From assembly GCF_001420595.1 (NCBI RefSeq), contig NZ_LJIX01000006.1, forward strand, positions 3,333,058-3,397,057: a DNA stretch of 64,000 nucleotides, given 5' to 3'. A program made the translations under genes and the position numbers. This document shows positions 8,691 through 18,411 of the stretch, one piece after another. The stretch comes from Cytobacillus solani. GTDB lineage: Bacteria; Bacillota; Bacilli; Bacillales; Cytobacillaceae. Numbering within the stretch: position 1 is the first letter of the stretch; each line of letters begins with the position of its first letter. The notes under the pieces were generated by a model. That model was given only the letters and a program-made list of their open reading frames with translations. It had not been told where the DNA came from and made no database searches.

Positions 8691-9342
8691 CGCGTCTCAT
8701 CCTCCTTTCAACAACTTTTCCAAGAATGGTTAATGTAATGACCATTAAGTAATAGATGAGACCTGCTAATAATAATGGTTCAAAGAAACGAAACTTGTCC
8801 GCTCCTACTTGGTAAGCTCTGCGCATGATATCCATTACCCCAATGGTAGTAACGATGGCCGACTCCTTAGTCAGAGTAATAAATTCATTCATTAATGCTG
8901 GTAAAATATTTTTCAAAGCCTGTGGAAGAATGATGTTAAGCATCATCTTGGGGTAAGGAACGCCTAGTGCCATTGCTGCTTCACTTTGTCCTTTATCAAC
9001 TGCAAGAATACCCGCACGAATAATTTCAGAAATATAAGCAGCAGAATTCAAACCAAAGGCAAGTACAGCAGCCACATATGGTTCAATTTGATAGCCAAAT
9101 ATTTGCGGTGAACCAAAATAAATAATCATTAGCTGCAATACTAAAGGTGTGCCTCGAAAGATCGATGTATACGCATCTGCTAGCCATCCTAGCACTTTAA
9201 TGGAGCTTATTTTAAATAGGGATAGAATAATTCCAAGTAAAAACCCTAATAGTCCTGCCAAAGCGACAATTTGCAATGTCACGCCAATCCCTCTTAATAT
9301 ATAAGGCAGGGAAGGCAGAATGGATGTAAAATCTAGGTTCAT
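8683..9342 (-). CDS. artQ: Amino-acid ABC transporter permease
   Basis: This 219-residue inner-membrane permease of the HisMQ type has about five membrane segments. The coupling-helix motif [20 protein letters not shown] contacts the ATPase. The start is the ATG at 9342, preceded by GAGAGGA at 9 bases. An in-frame TTG at 9360 lies inside that ribosome site and is rejected. The gene overlaps artR by 8 bases. About 235 bases separate it from artP, a gap filled by a repeat element and a terminator-like hairpin, so artQ-artR expression may be lower than that of artP. Confidence 0.92.
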   Translation of the reverse strand: MNLDFTSILPSLPYILRGIGVTLQIVALAGLLGFLLGIILSLFKISSIKVLGWLADAYTSIFRGTPLVLQLMIIYFGSPQIFGYQIEPYVAAVLAFGLNSAAYISEIIRAGILAVDKGQSEAAMALGVPYPKMMLNIILPQALKNILPALMNEFITLTKESAIVTTIGVMDIMRRAYQVGADKFRFFEPLLLAGLIYYLMVITLTILGKVVERRMRRGD

Positions 9343-9364
9343 GTATAACAATCCTCTCAATTAA

Positions 9365-9512
9365 GAAATGCGGATGCGACTTGATCAGGGGCGACAAGCA
9401 TAAGACGAGCCAGCGGGAAGGTGGTCTTTAACCTTCTTGCTGGATTGGCTTATGATCTCGAGCCCCTAGTCGCAGAAGCTAGACAATAAGAAATGCGGAT
9501 GCGCCTTTAGGG
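9365..9512 (+). repeat. Operon-internal palindromic repeat, copy 1 (artP-artQ gap)
   Basis: A full element runs from GAAATGCGGATGCG to GCTAGACAA (9365-9486). It contains the long palindrome AGGGGCGACAAGCATAAG ... CTTATGATCTCGAGCCCCT with an inner stem around AAGGT/ACCTT. A second, partial head (GAAATGCGGATGCGCC) follows at 9490. It belongs to the family also found near 18.3, 21.9, 36.9, 39.7 and 50.9 kb. Confidence 0.85.
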
Positions 9513-9546
9513 CAAAAATGTTCAGAAGTGAGTATCCTTCTGAACG
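9513..9546 (-). terminator. Terminator-like hairpin between artP and artQ
   Basis: The GTTCAGAAG/CTTCTGAAC stem with an 8-base loop is followed on the minus strand by ATTTTTG. It lies 30 bases past the artP stop, inside the presumed operon. It probably works as a partial terminator or 3'-end stabiliser that favours artP. Confidence 0.7.
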
Positions 9547-9576
9547 TTTTTAGTAGATTAGAAGCCTAGCTTATAA

Positions 9577-10365
9577 TCATTCACCTTCAAACCACTTTTT
9601 CAAAATCTTATCTAATTCTCCGTTATCAATCATTTCTTTTAGTGCTTTGTTGAATTCTTCAGTCAATTCACTGTCCTTTGGCAGAGCAATCGCATAGCCG
9701 CCATCCGCATCCTCAACTGTAAAGCCTTCAATATCGTCATTATTTTCTAAATAGCCTTGTGCGACTGTATCTTCAATAATGGCTGCATCAAAACGTCCTG
9801 CCTTAATTTCTTGAATTAATTCTGGAATACGATTGCGGTTTTCAACCGTCATATCCACTTCTTCCGCTAATTCCTTTGCCTTTTCCTCTTGAATAGAGCC
9901 TAGCTGTGCACCAATCTTTTTGCCTTTAAGATCTTCTACCTTCGTAATTCCACTATCCTTTTTAGAAACAATCATATGTTTCGACGTATAATAGATTTCA
10001 CTAAAGTCTACACTCTCTTTTCTATCGTCTGTTGCAGACATTGCAGATAGGACAAAATCAACTTGACCAGATTGAAGTGCCTGAATTAATCCGCCAAAAT
10101 CCATATCGCGAATCTCAAATTCATAGCCAAGCTTTTCAGTTACTGCTTTTGCAATATCAACATCGATTCCGATAATCTCATCACCTTTTGCCGTATCAAT
10201 ATATTCAAATGGCGCATAGTCTGCTGATGTTCCCATCGTTAGTACCTTTTTATCAGAATCCTTATCCTTAGAGCCATTAGATGATGTCTCTTCACTTGTT
10301 CCACAAGCTGCTAGTAATCCAATTAATAGAATACTAATAAAAAAGATAGAAACTATTTTTTTCAT
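9577..10365 (-). CDS. artP: Amino-acid ABC transporter substrate-binding lipoprotein
   Basis: This 262-residue lipoprotein binds the substrate of the Art importer outside the membrane. The signal peptide ends in the lipobox LLAAC (Cys near residue 20), followed by a Ser/Lys/Asp linker. The domain is a family 3 solute-binding protein, with GTSADYAPFEYID, GIDVDIAKAVTEKLGYEFE and DFVLSAMSATDDRKE. The ATG at 10365 has AGGGGGA 8 bases upstream; an in-frame upstream GTG-type extension is not supported. A CodY-like box lies just upstream. Arginine is the likely ligand by synteny with B. subtilis artP; the sequence alone shows a polar amino acid. Confidence 0.93.
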   Translation of the reverse strand: MKKIVSIFFISILLIGLLAACGTSEETSSNGSKDKDSDKKVLTMGTSADYAPFEYIDTAKGDEIIGIDVDIAKAVTEKLGYEFEIRDMDFGGLIQALQSGQVDFVLSAMSATDDRKESVDFSEIYYTSKHMIVSKKDSGITKVEDLKGKKIGAQLGSIQEEKAKELAEEVDMTVENRNRIPELIQEIKAGRFDAAIIEDTVAQGYLENNDDIEGFTVEDADGGYAIALPKDSELTEEFNKALKEMIDNGELDKILKKWFEGE

Positions 10366-10383
10366 TATTATTTTCCCCCTATA

Positions 10384-10398
10384 ACTTTTCTGAAAATT
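10384..10398. promoter_or_regulatory. Candidate CodY box upstream of artP
   Basis: ACTTTTCTGAAAATT matches 14 of 15 bases of the CodY consensus AATTTTCWGAAAATT. It lies 19 bases upstream of the artP start codon. CodY control would tie uptake to branched-chain amino acid and GTP levels; this is inferred from the motif only. Confidence 0.55.
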
Positions 10399-10590
10399 AT
10401 TATAATTAACCATTATCTATTATTAGCGATAAATTATTAATTTTCAAGTATCAATCGTATATTAATAATTATTCACTTGAATGTATTTTAACACATTATT
10501 ATATTTATGCAATACTATTTTTATATATTATTCTTTTGAAAATAAATATTTAGTCCTATTTTTTCTAAGGATATTATGTAACAGAAATAA

Positions 10591-10616
10591 AAAAAAGCCT
10601 CATACGAGGCTTTTTT
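10591..10616 (-). terminator. Terminator of brxB
   Basis: A stem AAAAAGCCTC/GAGGCTTTTT with a 4-base loop is flanked by A and T runs. It abuts the brxB stop codon. Confidence 0.85.
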
Positions 10617-10621
10617 CTACA

Positions 10622-11059
10622 TTATAGATCTTCGCAATGCTGCTCAAATGCATTTTGAAGCTTTTGAATAACTGCCATTGGTTCATGTCCTTCAATATCA
10701 TGACGCTCAATCATCGCACATAGCTTTCCGTCTTTTAATAATGCGAAGGAAGGAGAAGATGGCGGGAATCCAGTAAAATAGCTGCGTGCTGTTTCAGTTG
10801 CTTCTTTATCCTGACCAGCAAATACTGTCACTAAATGATCTGGACGCTTATCATAATGCAGCGCATGAGCAGCTGCTGGACGAGCAATCCCACCCGCACA
10901 TCCACAAACAGAGTTAACCATTACAAGAGTTGTTCCTTTTTCTGCAATTGCTTTTTCAACCTCATCAGGTGTTTTTAATTCTGTATAGCCAGCATCAACA
11001 ATTTCTCTGCGTGCATTTGCTACAACATCATTCATAAAAAAATTAAAATCCATATTCAT
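10622..11059 (-). CDS. brxB: Bacilliredoxin, BrxA/BrxB family
   Basis: This 145-residue thioredoxin-fold protein removes bacillithiol from oxidised protein cysteines. The active site is the bacilliredoxin CGC motif in [20 protein letters not shown] (near residue 53), in place of Cxx[20 protein letters not shown] forms the cis-proline region. Length is identical to B. subtilis YqiW (BrxB), which is also next to artP. The ATG at 11059 has GGAGCG upstream. The terminator abuts its stop and 256 bases separate it from artP, so it is probably a single-gene unit. Confidence 0.93.
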   Translation of the reverse strand: MNMDFNFFMNDVVANARREIVDAGYTELKTPDEVEKAIAEKGTTLVMVNSVCGCAGGIARPAAAHALHYDKRPDHLVTVFAGQDKEATETARSYFTGFPPSSPSFALLKDGKLCAMIERHDIEGHEPMAVIQKLQNAFEQHCEDL

Positions 11060-11285
11060 CTGTATGTTCGCTCCTTTTTGGATATAAAACTTCCATACCT
11101 ACATCATACCAATAGATGAACATTCTTTTCAACGTAGAGGGCTTTAAGGTACCCGTTAATCTATTTGGGTGATTTGCAAAAATAATTAGAGGGACGCAAT
11201 TATTTTTGGCGTTTTGCAATAATAGGTGGATTGTCACAATTACATTTGACCTTTTTAAATAATAGTTTTCCTAGCCCATTAAGTT

Positions 11286-11310
11286 AAAAAGCTGCCAAAG
11301 GCAGCTTTTT
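11286..11310 (-). terminator. Terminator of the mutA-mutB-meaB operon
   Basis: AAAAAGCTGCC and its complement with a 3-base loop form an 11-bp stem carrying its own U run. It overlaps the end of meaB. Confidence 0.85.
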
Positions 11311-12430
11311 ACAACTTTTTATTAATCGAATATGCTTGGAATAATTCCTCTACTGCAGATGTCACTGTTCGGGCTCCTGCGATTACTTCATTTTCCATTT
11401 GAGGCAGCAGCGGTTTCACCTCTTGATGGTTGAAAAAACTAAATTGGAGCTGATCAATAATCATTGAGTAGATCCATTCCTTCGTTTGCGCTCTTCTCCT
11501 ATTTTCAAATACGCCAGATTTCTTTGTTGTCTTTTCGAATGATTGAATAGTATCCCAAATATCTTTCATTCCTTCTTGATAGATCGCAGAGCATGTGGCT
11601 GCTTTTGTTTGCCATCCTTTTGTTGCTGGCTGGAGAAAATGAAGAATCCGATTGTATTCAGCTTTCGTTTTTAATGCCAATCGTTTGTTCTCTCCATCCG
11701 CTTTGTTAACAAGTACAGCATCTGCCAGCTCCATGATCCCTTTCTTCATCCCTTGCAGCTCATCTCCCGCACCAGTCAAAACTAGTAGCATGAAAAAATC
11801 GACCATGTCTCTAACAAGTACTTCACTTTGCCCCACGCCAACTGTTTCTACAAGAATGACATTGAAGCCAGCTGCTTCGCACAAAGTAATTGTTTCGCGC
11901 GTCTTCCGATGAACCCCTCCGAGTTTACCAGCAGATGGAGAGGGGCGAATAAATGCTCTTGGGTTTCGCGAAAGCTGTTCCATTCTCGTTTTGTCCCCAA
12001 GAATACTGCCTCCGCTTATACTTGAACTTGGATCAACTGCGAGCACAGCAACCTTCAATCCTAGATCACATAGGAATGTGCCAAATGCTTCAATAAATGT
12101 ACTTTTCCCAGCACCTGGTACACCTGTAATTCCAATGCGGATAGCATTACCTGAATGCGGAAGAAGCTCTTGCAGAAGTTTTTGGGCTGTTCGAAAATGA
12201 TGCTCTGCATTGCTTTCAATTAATGTGATCGCTTGAGCTAGCATTCCACGGTTTCCTGTTAAAATGCCTTCAGTCCATTCATCAATATTCACTTCTGGCC
12301 GATTCTTCTTTTGAAAGCGTCCTTTTTTAATAAAGGAAGATTCAGACTGACCTGTTTGAACACCTTTTCTAACAACGCTAGCAAAATTATCAGGATTTTC
12401 CCCTTCAAACCATTCTGGTCTTTTATCCAT
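11309..12430 (-). CDS. meaB: Methylmalonyl-CoA mutase-associated GTPase MeaB
   Basis: This 373-residue G3E-family GTPase protects and reloads methylmalonyl-CoA mutase with adenosylcobalamin. G1/Walker A is GVPGAGKST (near residue 120), followed by VLAVDPSSSISGGSILGDKTRME, VETVGVGQSE (G3 region) and VNKADGENK (G4, NKxD). The start is the ATG at 12430, one base after mutB ends and behind GAGGAAGTG. An in-frame ATG at 12475 inside mutB would add 15 residues and is less likely. The tight link to mutB fits the known MeaB-mutase complex. Confidence 0.93.
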   Translation of the reverse strand: MDKRPEWFEGENPDNFASVVRKGVQTGQSESSFIKKGRFQKKNRPEVNIDEWTEGILTGNRGMLAQAITLIESNAEHHFRTAQKLLQELLPHSGNAIRIGITGVPGAGKSTFIEAFGTFLCDLGLKVAVLAVDPSSSISGGSILGDKTRMEQLSRNPRAFIRPSPSAGKLGGVHRKTRETITLCEAAGFNVILVETVGVGQSEVLVRDMVDFFMLLVLTGAGDELQGMKKGIMELADAVLVNKADGENKRLALKTKAEYNRILHFLQPATKGWQTKAATCSAIYQEGMKDIWDTIQSFEKTTKKSGVFENRRRAQTKEWIYSMIIDQLQFSFFNHQEVKPLLPQMENEVIAGARTVTSAVEELFQAYSINKKL

Positions 12431-12431
12431 T

Positions 12432-14624
12432 TTACTGTGACACTTCCTCATATCCAAGACGGTTATAGATGGCACGAATTACTTTTTGAGCAGCGACTGG
12501 GATAATAGTTCCAGGTCCAAAAATTGCAGCAGCTCCATTTTCAAGAAGAAATTGATAATCCTGTGCAGGAATCACTCCGCCAATCACAACTAGGATGTCC
12601 TCTCTTTCAAGCTTCGCAAGCTCTTCAATTAACTGAGGAAGAAGAGTTTTATGACCTGCAGCAAGTGAACTCATACCGATCACATGGACGTCGTTTTCTA
12701 CTGCTTGTCTTGCCGTTTCTTCCGGTGTTTGGAATAATGGGCCGATATCGACGTCAAAGCCTAAATCCGCGAATGCTGTGGCAATGACTTTAGCTCCTCG
12801 ATCATGACCATCCTGCCCCATTTTTGCTACGAGAATCCTTGGTCTTCTTCCTTCATTTTCAAGAAATTCATCAGTCATAAGCTTCACTTCTGTAATCTCT
12901 TCTTCATTTGAGAATGCTGAGCTATACACGCCGCTTATGGAGCGAATAATTGCCTTATGGCGATTAGCTACCTTTTCAATGGCATATGAAATTTCTCCAA
13001 GTGTTGCACGCACTCTTGCAGCCTGTACAGAAAGATCAAGTAGATTGCCTTCTCCTGTTTCTACAGCTTTCGTTATTGCTTCAAGTGCTTCTATAACCTT
13101 CTCCTCATCACGTGCTGCTTTTAAATTCTCCAGCTTTTCAATTTGTTTTAAGCGAACAGCCGTGTTATCAATATCAAGGATTTCAATTGGTTCTTCTTGA
13201 TCAAGGCGATATTTATTCACGCCGATAATCGTCTCTTTTCCAGAATCAATTTGTGCTTGTCTGCGGGCAGCTGCCTCTTCAATTTTCATCTTTGGCAAGC
13301 CAGTTTCAATCGCTTTTGCCATCCCGCCGAGGTTTTCAATCTCTTCAATATGCTCCCAAGCTCGCTTTATCAATTGATCTGTTAATGCTTCTACATAATA
13401 TGAGCCCGCCCATGGATCAATCACATTCGTAATTCCCGTTTCTTCCTGCAGAAATAGCTGTGTATTTCGGGCAATACGTGCCGAAAAATCTGTCGGCAAG
13501 GCAATTGCTTCATCAAGTGCATTCGTATGGAGGGACTGTGTATGTCCCATCGCAGCTGCATGGGCTTCAATCAGCGTCCTTGTAACATTGTTAAATGGAT
13601 CCTGCTCTGTTAAACTCCAGCCTGATGTTTGGGAATGCGTTCTTAATGCCATAGACTTAGGATTTTTCGGTTCAAATGTTTTCATCATCTTTGCCCAGAT
13701 AAAACGGGCAGCACGCATTTTTGCCACTTCCATAAAGTAGTTCATCCCGATCGCCCAGAAGAAAGAGAGCCTTGGCGCAAATGAATCAATATCAATCCCT
13801 GCCGAGAGTCCAGTTCTTACGTACTCTAGACCGTCAGCAAGTGTATAGGCTAATTCAATGTCAGCTGGTGCTCCTGCTTCTTGCATATGATAGCCAGAAA
13901 TACTGATGCTATTAAATTTAGGCATATATTTGGATGTATATTCAAATATATCTGCAATAATTTTCATTGATATTTCCGGAGGGTAAATGTACGTATTACG
14001 CACCATGTACTCTTTCAAAATATCATTTTGGATCGTACCTGAAAGTTTTTCCTGACTTACACCCTGTTCCTCAGCTGTAACAATAAAGAAGGCCATGACG
14101 GGAAGTACGGCTCCATTCATTGTCATTGAGACAGACATTTGATCCAAAGGAATCCCGTCAAAAAGTGTTTTCATATCAAGAACAGAGTCAATTGCTACAC
14201 CAGCTTTTCCAACATCCCCTACTACCCTTGGATGGTCAGAGTCATAGCCTCTGTGTGTTGCAAGGTCAAAGGCCACTGAAAGGCCCTTCTGCCCCATTGC
14301 TAGATTGCGGCGATAAAAAGCATTGCTTTCTTCCGCGGTTGAGAACCCAGCATACTGACGGACCGTCCATGGTCTATTCACATACATAGTCGGGTAAGGC
14401 CCACGAGTATACGGAGGAAGACCTGGTTTTCCGTCAAGATGTTCGAGAGTATTAACATCTTCTTCTGTATAAAGAGGCTTTACATGAATTTGTTCGTACG
14501 TTTCAAATAGAAGATTATCTATTGATTCATGTAACTCTTCCTGTACTGTTTTTTTCCATTCTTCTTTTGAAGCTTGCTTATGATCAAAAAGCGAAATTTT
14601 ATTAAAATCAGGTTTTTTACTCAT
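12432..14624 (-). CDS. mutB: Methylmalonyl-CoA mutase large (catalytic) subunit
   Basis: This 730-residue adenosylcobalamin enzyme rearranges methylmalonyl-CoA to succinyl-CoA. The amino-terminal TIM barrel carries [20 protein letters not shown] and [20 protein letters not shown]. The carboxy-terminal cobalamin domain has the base-off motif DGHDRG (in [16 protein letters not shown], near residue 605), with GMSSLAAGH and VIGGVIP. The start is the ATG at 14624, overlapping the mutA stop by 8 bases with GGAGG inside mutA, a clear sign of coupled translation. The Bacillus homologue is often named scpA. Confidence 0.96.
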   Translation of the reverse strand: MSKKPDFNKISLFDHKQASKEEWKKTVQEELHESIDNLLFETYEQIHVKPLYTEEDVNTLEHLDGKPGLPPYTRGPYPTMYVNRPWTVRQYAGFSTAEESNAFYRRNLAMGQKGLSVAFDLATHRGYDSDHPRVVGDVGKAGVAIDSVLDMKTLFDGIPLDQMSVSMTMNGAVLPVMAFFIVTAEEQGVSQEKLSGTIQNDILKEYMVRNTYIYPPEISMKIIADIFEYTSKYMPKFNSISISGYHMQEAGAPADIELAYTLADGLEYVRTGLSAGIDIDSFAPRLSFFWAIGMNYFMEVAKMRAARFIWAKMMKTFEPKNPKSMALRTHSQTSGWSLTEQDPFNNVTRTLIEAHAAAMGHTQSLHTNALDEAIALPTDFSARIARNTQLFLQEETGITNVIDPWAGSYYVEALTDQLIKRAWEHIEEIENLGGMAKAIETGLPKMKIEEAAARRQAQIDSGKETIIGVNKYRLDQEEPIEILDIDNTAVRLKQIEKLENLKAARDEEKVIEALEAITKAVETGEGNLLDLSVQAARVRATLGEISYAIEKVANRHKAIIRSISGVYSSAFSNEEEITEVKLMTDEFLENEGRRPRILVAKMGQDGHDRGAKVIATAFADLGFDVDIGPLFQTPEETARQAVENDVHVIGMSSLAAGHKTLLPQLIEELAKLEREDILVVIGGVIPAQDYQFLLENGAAAIFGPGTIIPVAAQKVIRAIYNRLGYEEVSQ

Positions 14625-16446
14625 TGACTTCCGCCTCCATTTCACTAAGCAAGGAAGTTAATATTTCATAACAATTGCTTTTCGCATGAATAAATTGCTC
14701 GATTCCCGCCTGCTGTAATGCTGCTTGTTTGCTTTCCTCAGGAAGTCCCGCCAAGTATAGCCGTACATCCGGATAATTTTCCTTTATTGAGTGGACCAGC
14801 TCCAGCGCTAACTCATCATATTGCTTGTCCGTTCCACATAAGACATAATGGTGTAAATTGGATTCCTGAATGAATTGTAAAGCGGATTTCGGATGATCAA
14901 TATTTTCGCTAGCATCCGCTTTAATCCCGCCAGGTGCCAGAAAACCTGTCATGAAATCTGCTCTAGCTTTATGCTTCTTTAACTCACCGATACAAATAAG
15001 TCCAGCCTTTGGTTCACTGCCTGATTGCACTAGCCTTTGAGCTGCCCTGCGTAATTTTTCAAATGGTTCTGATAGACGATTATTTGGCAATGCATGATTG
15101 GCTTCTAAGCTTTCCATCACATTCTGCAATGGGTGATCGTTAAGATTAGCATAAATATTCGTTCCGATCATACTTTGTTTTCGCATGAAGAGATCTTCGT
15201 TTCTCTTCTTCATTACCTCGGCAATTTGTTCTTGAATCCATCCTGTTTTCAATACTGAAGCCATTCCGTCCTTCTCTTCTATCTTCAGAAATAATCCCCA
15301 AGCCTTTTCAGCAAGTTCATTTGTCAGATTCTCCACATACCATGAACCGCCTGCTGGATCGACAATATTCTTTAAATGGGCTTCTTCTTTTAAAATAAGC
15401 TGAGTATTTCGTGCAATTCGATCAGAAAAGTGGGTTGTTTTCCCTTCAGGCTCATTAAATGGGCTTACATGTAGAAATTGAACTCCGCCTAGTACACCTG
15501 CAAAAGCTTCATTTCCGGCCCTCAACAAATTTACATATGGGTCATAAGCTGTTTTGGTAAAAGGGGACGTTTCAGCTGAAATCACCATCTTTTGTTCTTC
15601 CGACTTTGCACCGTATGCTTCTGCTATCTTGCTCCATAGAATTCTTGCTGCACGAAGCTTTGCCATCTCCATAAAGAAGTTTGCGCCAATGGAAAATTTA
15701 AAAACCATTTTTGATAAAATTTTCTCTAAGGACATCCCTCTTTCAAGAAGCTCCTGAATATGTTGAACTCCAGTAGAAAGAGCGGCAGCTAATTCCTGAA
15801 TAGCATTTGCCCCTGCTTTATGATATACACTAGTATCCACTAGGATTGTTCGCAAATTGGGCATTTTCCTATCGAATAACTGGATCATTTCGGACCATTT
15901 ATCATATTCCTGTTTCAGCCCATCATTAGATGCTATTTGTAAGAGATCCCTGCCAATATAGCCTGAAACTTTGTCACAATCAGCTAAATCAGATAATTTT
16001 TCCAAAACTTCCGCTTGATCATTGCCTGCTTCGATACCAAAGGCGAATGTTGCATATATGCCATCTATAATCTTCACAAAATCCTTTACAATGTCCTTGT
16101 CTAAATGAAAGGAAATAGCCGTTTGTCCTCTTTCAAAAGACGCATGCAGTTTTTTTCGTAATTCTTCTCCATTCTCTGCATCAATCCTTTGTGCCACCTT
16201 CCACGGACTGGATAGATAGCCTGCCGGATCTGCCCCTCTTCTAAAATCAGTTTGTCCTGGAAACTGCCCAGTACTGTTTATTTTCAAATCCTCTTTTGAA
16301 TAAAGCGGTTTCAAAAGGATGTTTTCATATGTATTTTTGGATAAGGAAGCAATGGATTTACCCTTTAATGATTCTTCTGATTTTTTCTCCCAAGTCTCCA
16401 GTGTATACGCTTCAAAAGTTTCATTAATCATCTTATTTAATGTCAT
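14617..16446 (-). CDS. mutA: Methylmalonyl-CoA mutase small subunit
   Basis: This 609-residue small subunit of the heterodimeric mutase resembles the barrel of MutB ([51 protein letters not shown]). Its carboxy-terminal domain lacks the DxHxxG cobalamin-binding motif, as expected for the non-catalytic partner. The start is uncertain: ATG codons at 16446 and 16431 both lack a good Shine-Dalgarno site, while a strong AAGGGGGGAAA lies about 30 bases upstream of 16446. It is first in the mutA-mutB-meaB operon, downstream of the terminated bkd operon on the same strand. Confidence 0.93.
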   Translation of the reverse strand: MTLNKMINETFEAYTLETWEKKSEESLKGKSIASLSKNTYENILLKPLYSKEDLKINSTGQFPGQTDFRRGADPAGYLSSPWKVAQRIDAENGEELRKKLHASFERGQTAISFHLDKDIVKDFVKIIDGIYATFAFGIEAGNDQAEVLEKLSDLADCDKVSGYIGRDLLQIASNDGLKQEYDKWSEMIQLFDRKMPNLRTILVDTSVYHKAGANAIQELAAALSTGVQHIQELLERGMSLEKILSKMVFKFSIGANFFMEMAKLRAARILWSKIAEAYGAKSEEQKMVISAETSPFTKTAYDPYVNLLRAGNEAFAGVLGGVQFLHVSPFNEPEGKTTHFSDRIARNTQLILKEEAHLKNIVDPAGGSWYVENLTNELAEKAWGLFLKIEEKDGMASVLKTGWIQEQIAEVMKKRNEDLFMRKQSMIGTNIYANLNDHPLQNVMESLEANHALPNNRLSEPFEKLRRAAQRLVQSGSEPKAGLICIGELKKHKARADFMTGFLAPGGIKADASENIDHPKSALQFIQESNLHHYVLCGTDKQYDELALELVHSIKENYPDVRLYLAGLPEESKQAALQQAGIEQFIHAKSNCYEILTSLLSEMEAEVNE

Positions 16447-16793
16447 CTTGACTGCCCGAAAATAGACAGCTTTCCCCCCTTACCTGCAATTCGGATTCTC
16501 CAGTAAAATTAAATTAAAATTCAAAATTGTCATTACGTTATTATTTTAATATACATACGAAAAACAAGCAATTCATGATTAGGCATCAAGTTTACTGATT
16601 TCTTTAGAAATTAATCCTCTGCGCTGCAGCGATTCTGTTTATATACTGTTTTGTGCCCATCTAAATGTATGTATCCATTCTTTAAAAAATTTACTTAATG
16701 TCCGAACTAAATAGGTGAAACCATCATTTTCTTTTTAGAGTAAGGATAACTCTCCGCTATTAAACCTCTAGGGCTATAAGTTATTTCAAAATA
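16447..16793. other. Noncoding spacer upstream of mutA
   Basis: This 347-base stretch is without a credible gene on either strand. It presumably holds the mutA promoter, but no clear -35/-10 pair was recognised. A purine run (AAGGGGGGAAA) near 16477-16484 looks like an orphan ribosome site. Confidence 0.5.
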
Positions 16794-16826
16794 AAAAAGA
16801 CCCGCTACAATAATTGTAGCGAATCT
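16794..16826 (-). terminator. Terminator of the bkd operon
   Basis: The stem GCTACAA/TTGTAGC, extended by GATTC/GGGTC-type pairing, is followed on the minus strand by six Ts. It lies 12 bases past the bkdB stop. Confidence 0.85.
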
Positions 16827-16837
16827 TTTTCTTGATA

Positions 16838-18154
16838 TTAATAAACAGATGTATTTTCTTTAGAAGTGTTTTCAAGGATTTCTTTCACACGTTTTAAGAA
16901 GTTACCACATACAAGTCCGTCTAAAACGCGGTGGTCAAGTGACATACATAGGTTAACCATGTCGCGAACAGCGATCATTCCGTTATCCATAACAACTGCG
17001 CGTTTTACGATTGATTCAACTTGTAAAATTGCAGCTTGTGGATGGTTGATGATACCGTTTGATTGGATAGAACCGAATGAACCAGTGTTATTTACTGTGA
17101 ACGTACCACCAGACATATCTGCTCCAGATAATTTACCTGAACGTACTTTACCAGCAAGTTCACCGATTTCACGAGCAATGCCTTTGATTGTTTTTTCATC
17201 AGCATTTTTGATTACTGGAACGTATAATGCATCTTCAGTAGCAACTGCGATTGAAAGGTTGATATCCTTCTTCTGAACAATTTTGTCGCCAGCCCACATA
17301 GAGTTGATCATAGGGAACTCTTTAAGCGCTTGAGCAACTGCTTTTACGAAGAAAGCAAATGGTGTAAGGTTGAAGCCTTCCTTCTTCTTGAAGTCAGCTT
17401 TTAATGAGTTACGGAAACTCATTAGATTTGTCACATCCACTTCAATCATTGTCCATGCATGTGGAGCTTCGTGCTTGCTCTTAAGCATGTTTGCTGCGAT
17501 TGCTTTACGAACGCCAGATACTGGAATTTCGATATCACCAGGTACAACTGGTACATTTGTAGCCGCTGCCGCTTTAGGTGCCGCAGCTTGTGGAGCTGGA
17601 GCTGCTGCTGCTGGTGCAGTTTCTTGTACAGGTGCAGCTGGTGCAGCGCCTGCTTTAGGAATATTGCCAGACTCGATTAATGCATTTAAGTCTTTACGAG
17701 TAATACGGCCGCCAGCACCAGTGCCAGTTACTTGGCTTAAGTCAATTCCGTGCTCTTGAGAAAGCTTAAGAACTGCTGGTGAATAACGTGCGCCGCCATT
17801 GTCAGTTTTTGCAACTGGAGCTGCTGCTGCTGGAGCAGGAGTGCTAGCAGCAGGTGTTGCAGGTGCTTCAGTCGCTGGTGCTGCTGGAGCTTCAGGAGCT
17901 GCTGAACCGCCGCCTTCTGTTTCAATAGTAAGGATTACTGCACCGACTTCATACGTTTCTCCTTCTTGAGCAATCAATTCTTTAATAACACCATCAAAAG
18001 AAGATGGTACTTCAGAATTTACTTTGTCTGTCGTTACTTCTGCAAGTGGATCATATTTACTTACTTTATCACCAACAGAAACTAACCATTGATTAATTGT
18101 ACCTTCTGTTACACTTTCCCCAAGCTGGGGCATTTTAATTTGTTCGATAGCCAA
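16838..18154 (-). CDS. bkdB: Branched-chain keto acid dehydrogenase E2 (lipoamide acyltransferase)
   Basis: This 438-residue core subunit moves the acyl group from lipoamide to CoA. Residues 1-77 form one lipoyl domain (lipoyl Lys in TTDKVNSEVPS, near residue 44), followed by an Ala/Pro-rich linker. A peripheral subunit-binding domain (YSPAVLKLSQEHGIDL ... GAGGRITRKDL, about 125-160) comes next, a second Ala/Pro linker, and the acyltransferase domain with the HxxxDG active site DHRVLDG near residue 412. The TTG start at 18154 has AAGGAGG 9 bases upstream. It is the last gene of the operon, separated from bkdAB by a palindromic repeat of about 170 bases. Confidence 0.95.
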   Translation of the reverse strand: MAIEQIKMPQLGESVTEGTINQWLVSVGDKVSKYDPLAEVTTDKVNSEVPSSFDGVIKELIAQEGETYEVGAVILTIETEGGGSAAPEAPAAPATEAPATPAASTPAPAAAAPVAKTDNGGARYSPAVLKLSQEHGIDLSQVTGTGAGGRITRKDLNALIESGNIPKAGAAPAAPVQETAPAAAAPAPQAAAPKAAAATNVPVVPGDIEIPVSGVRKAIAANMLKSKHEAPHAWTMIEVDVTNLMSFRNSLKADFKKKEGFNLTPFAFFVKAVAQALKEFPMINSMWAGDKIVQKKDINLSIAVATEDALYVPVIKNADEKTIKGIAREIGELAGKVRSGKLSGADMSGGTFTVNNTGSFGSIQSNGIINHPQAAILQVESIVKRAVVMDNGMIAVRDMVNLCMSLDHRVLDGLVCGNFLKRVKEILENTSKENTSVY

Positions 18155-18237
18155 TGGAATTGACCTCCTTCAAGCATTTATATTTCTAGTTGCAATTTAT
18201 CTAAGATCTGTTTTAAATTTCTAGCAAAAGTCAAACA

Positions 18238-18411
18238 ACAGTTGTTCAGGAACTTAAAGTCCTGTACAACCGCCTAAGCTTTTCTTTTCTCCTGCTGCGG
18301 CTCCTAGCCCTCGAGGTCATAAGCCATTCAGCTGATAGGAAGAAAATCACTTCCTACCAACTGACTGTCTTATGCTTGTCGACGGCTGTACAGTCGCCTT
18401 CGCTTTTCTTA
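18238..18411 (-). repeat. Operon-internal palindromic repeat, copy 2 (bkdAB-bkdB gap)
   Basis: Read on the minus strand this runs from GAAAAGCGAAGGCGAC through CGACAAGCATAAGAC ... CTTATGACCTCGAGGGCT. A second head (GAAAAGCTTAGGCG) then leads into a GTTGT/ACAAC hairpin. Compared with other copies the lower stem has changed on both sides (AGCC with GGCT instead of GGGGC with GCCCC). Pairing is kept, which is evidence for selection on structure. It fills the space between two genes of one enzyme complex. Confidence 0.8.

Noticed and set aside
11043-11237. 64-codon minus-strand frame upstream of brxB
   Set aside because: It overlaps the brxB start and ribosome site and has no recognisable start region or protein features; treated as spacer.
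17737-17925. Gln/Leu-rich 62-codon frame
   Set aside because: It is an out-of-frame reading of the Ala/Pro linker of bkdB, a compositional artefact.
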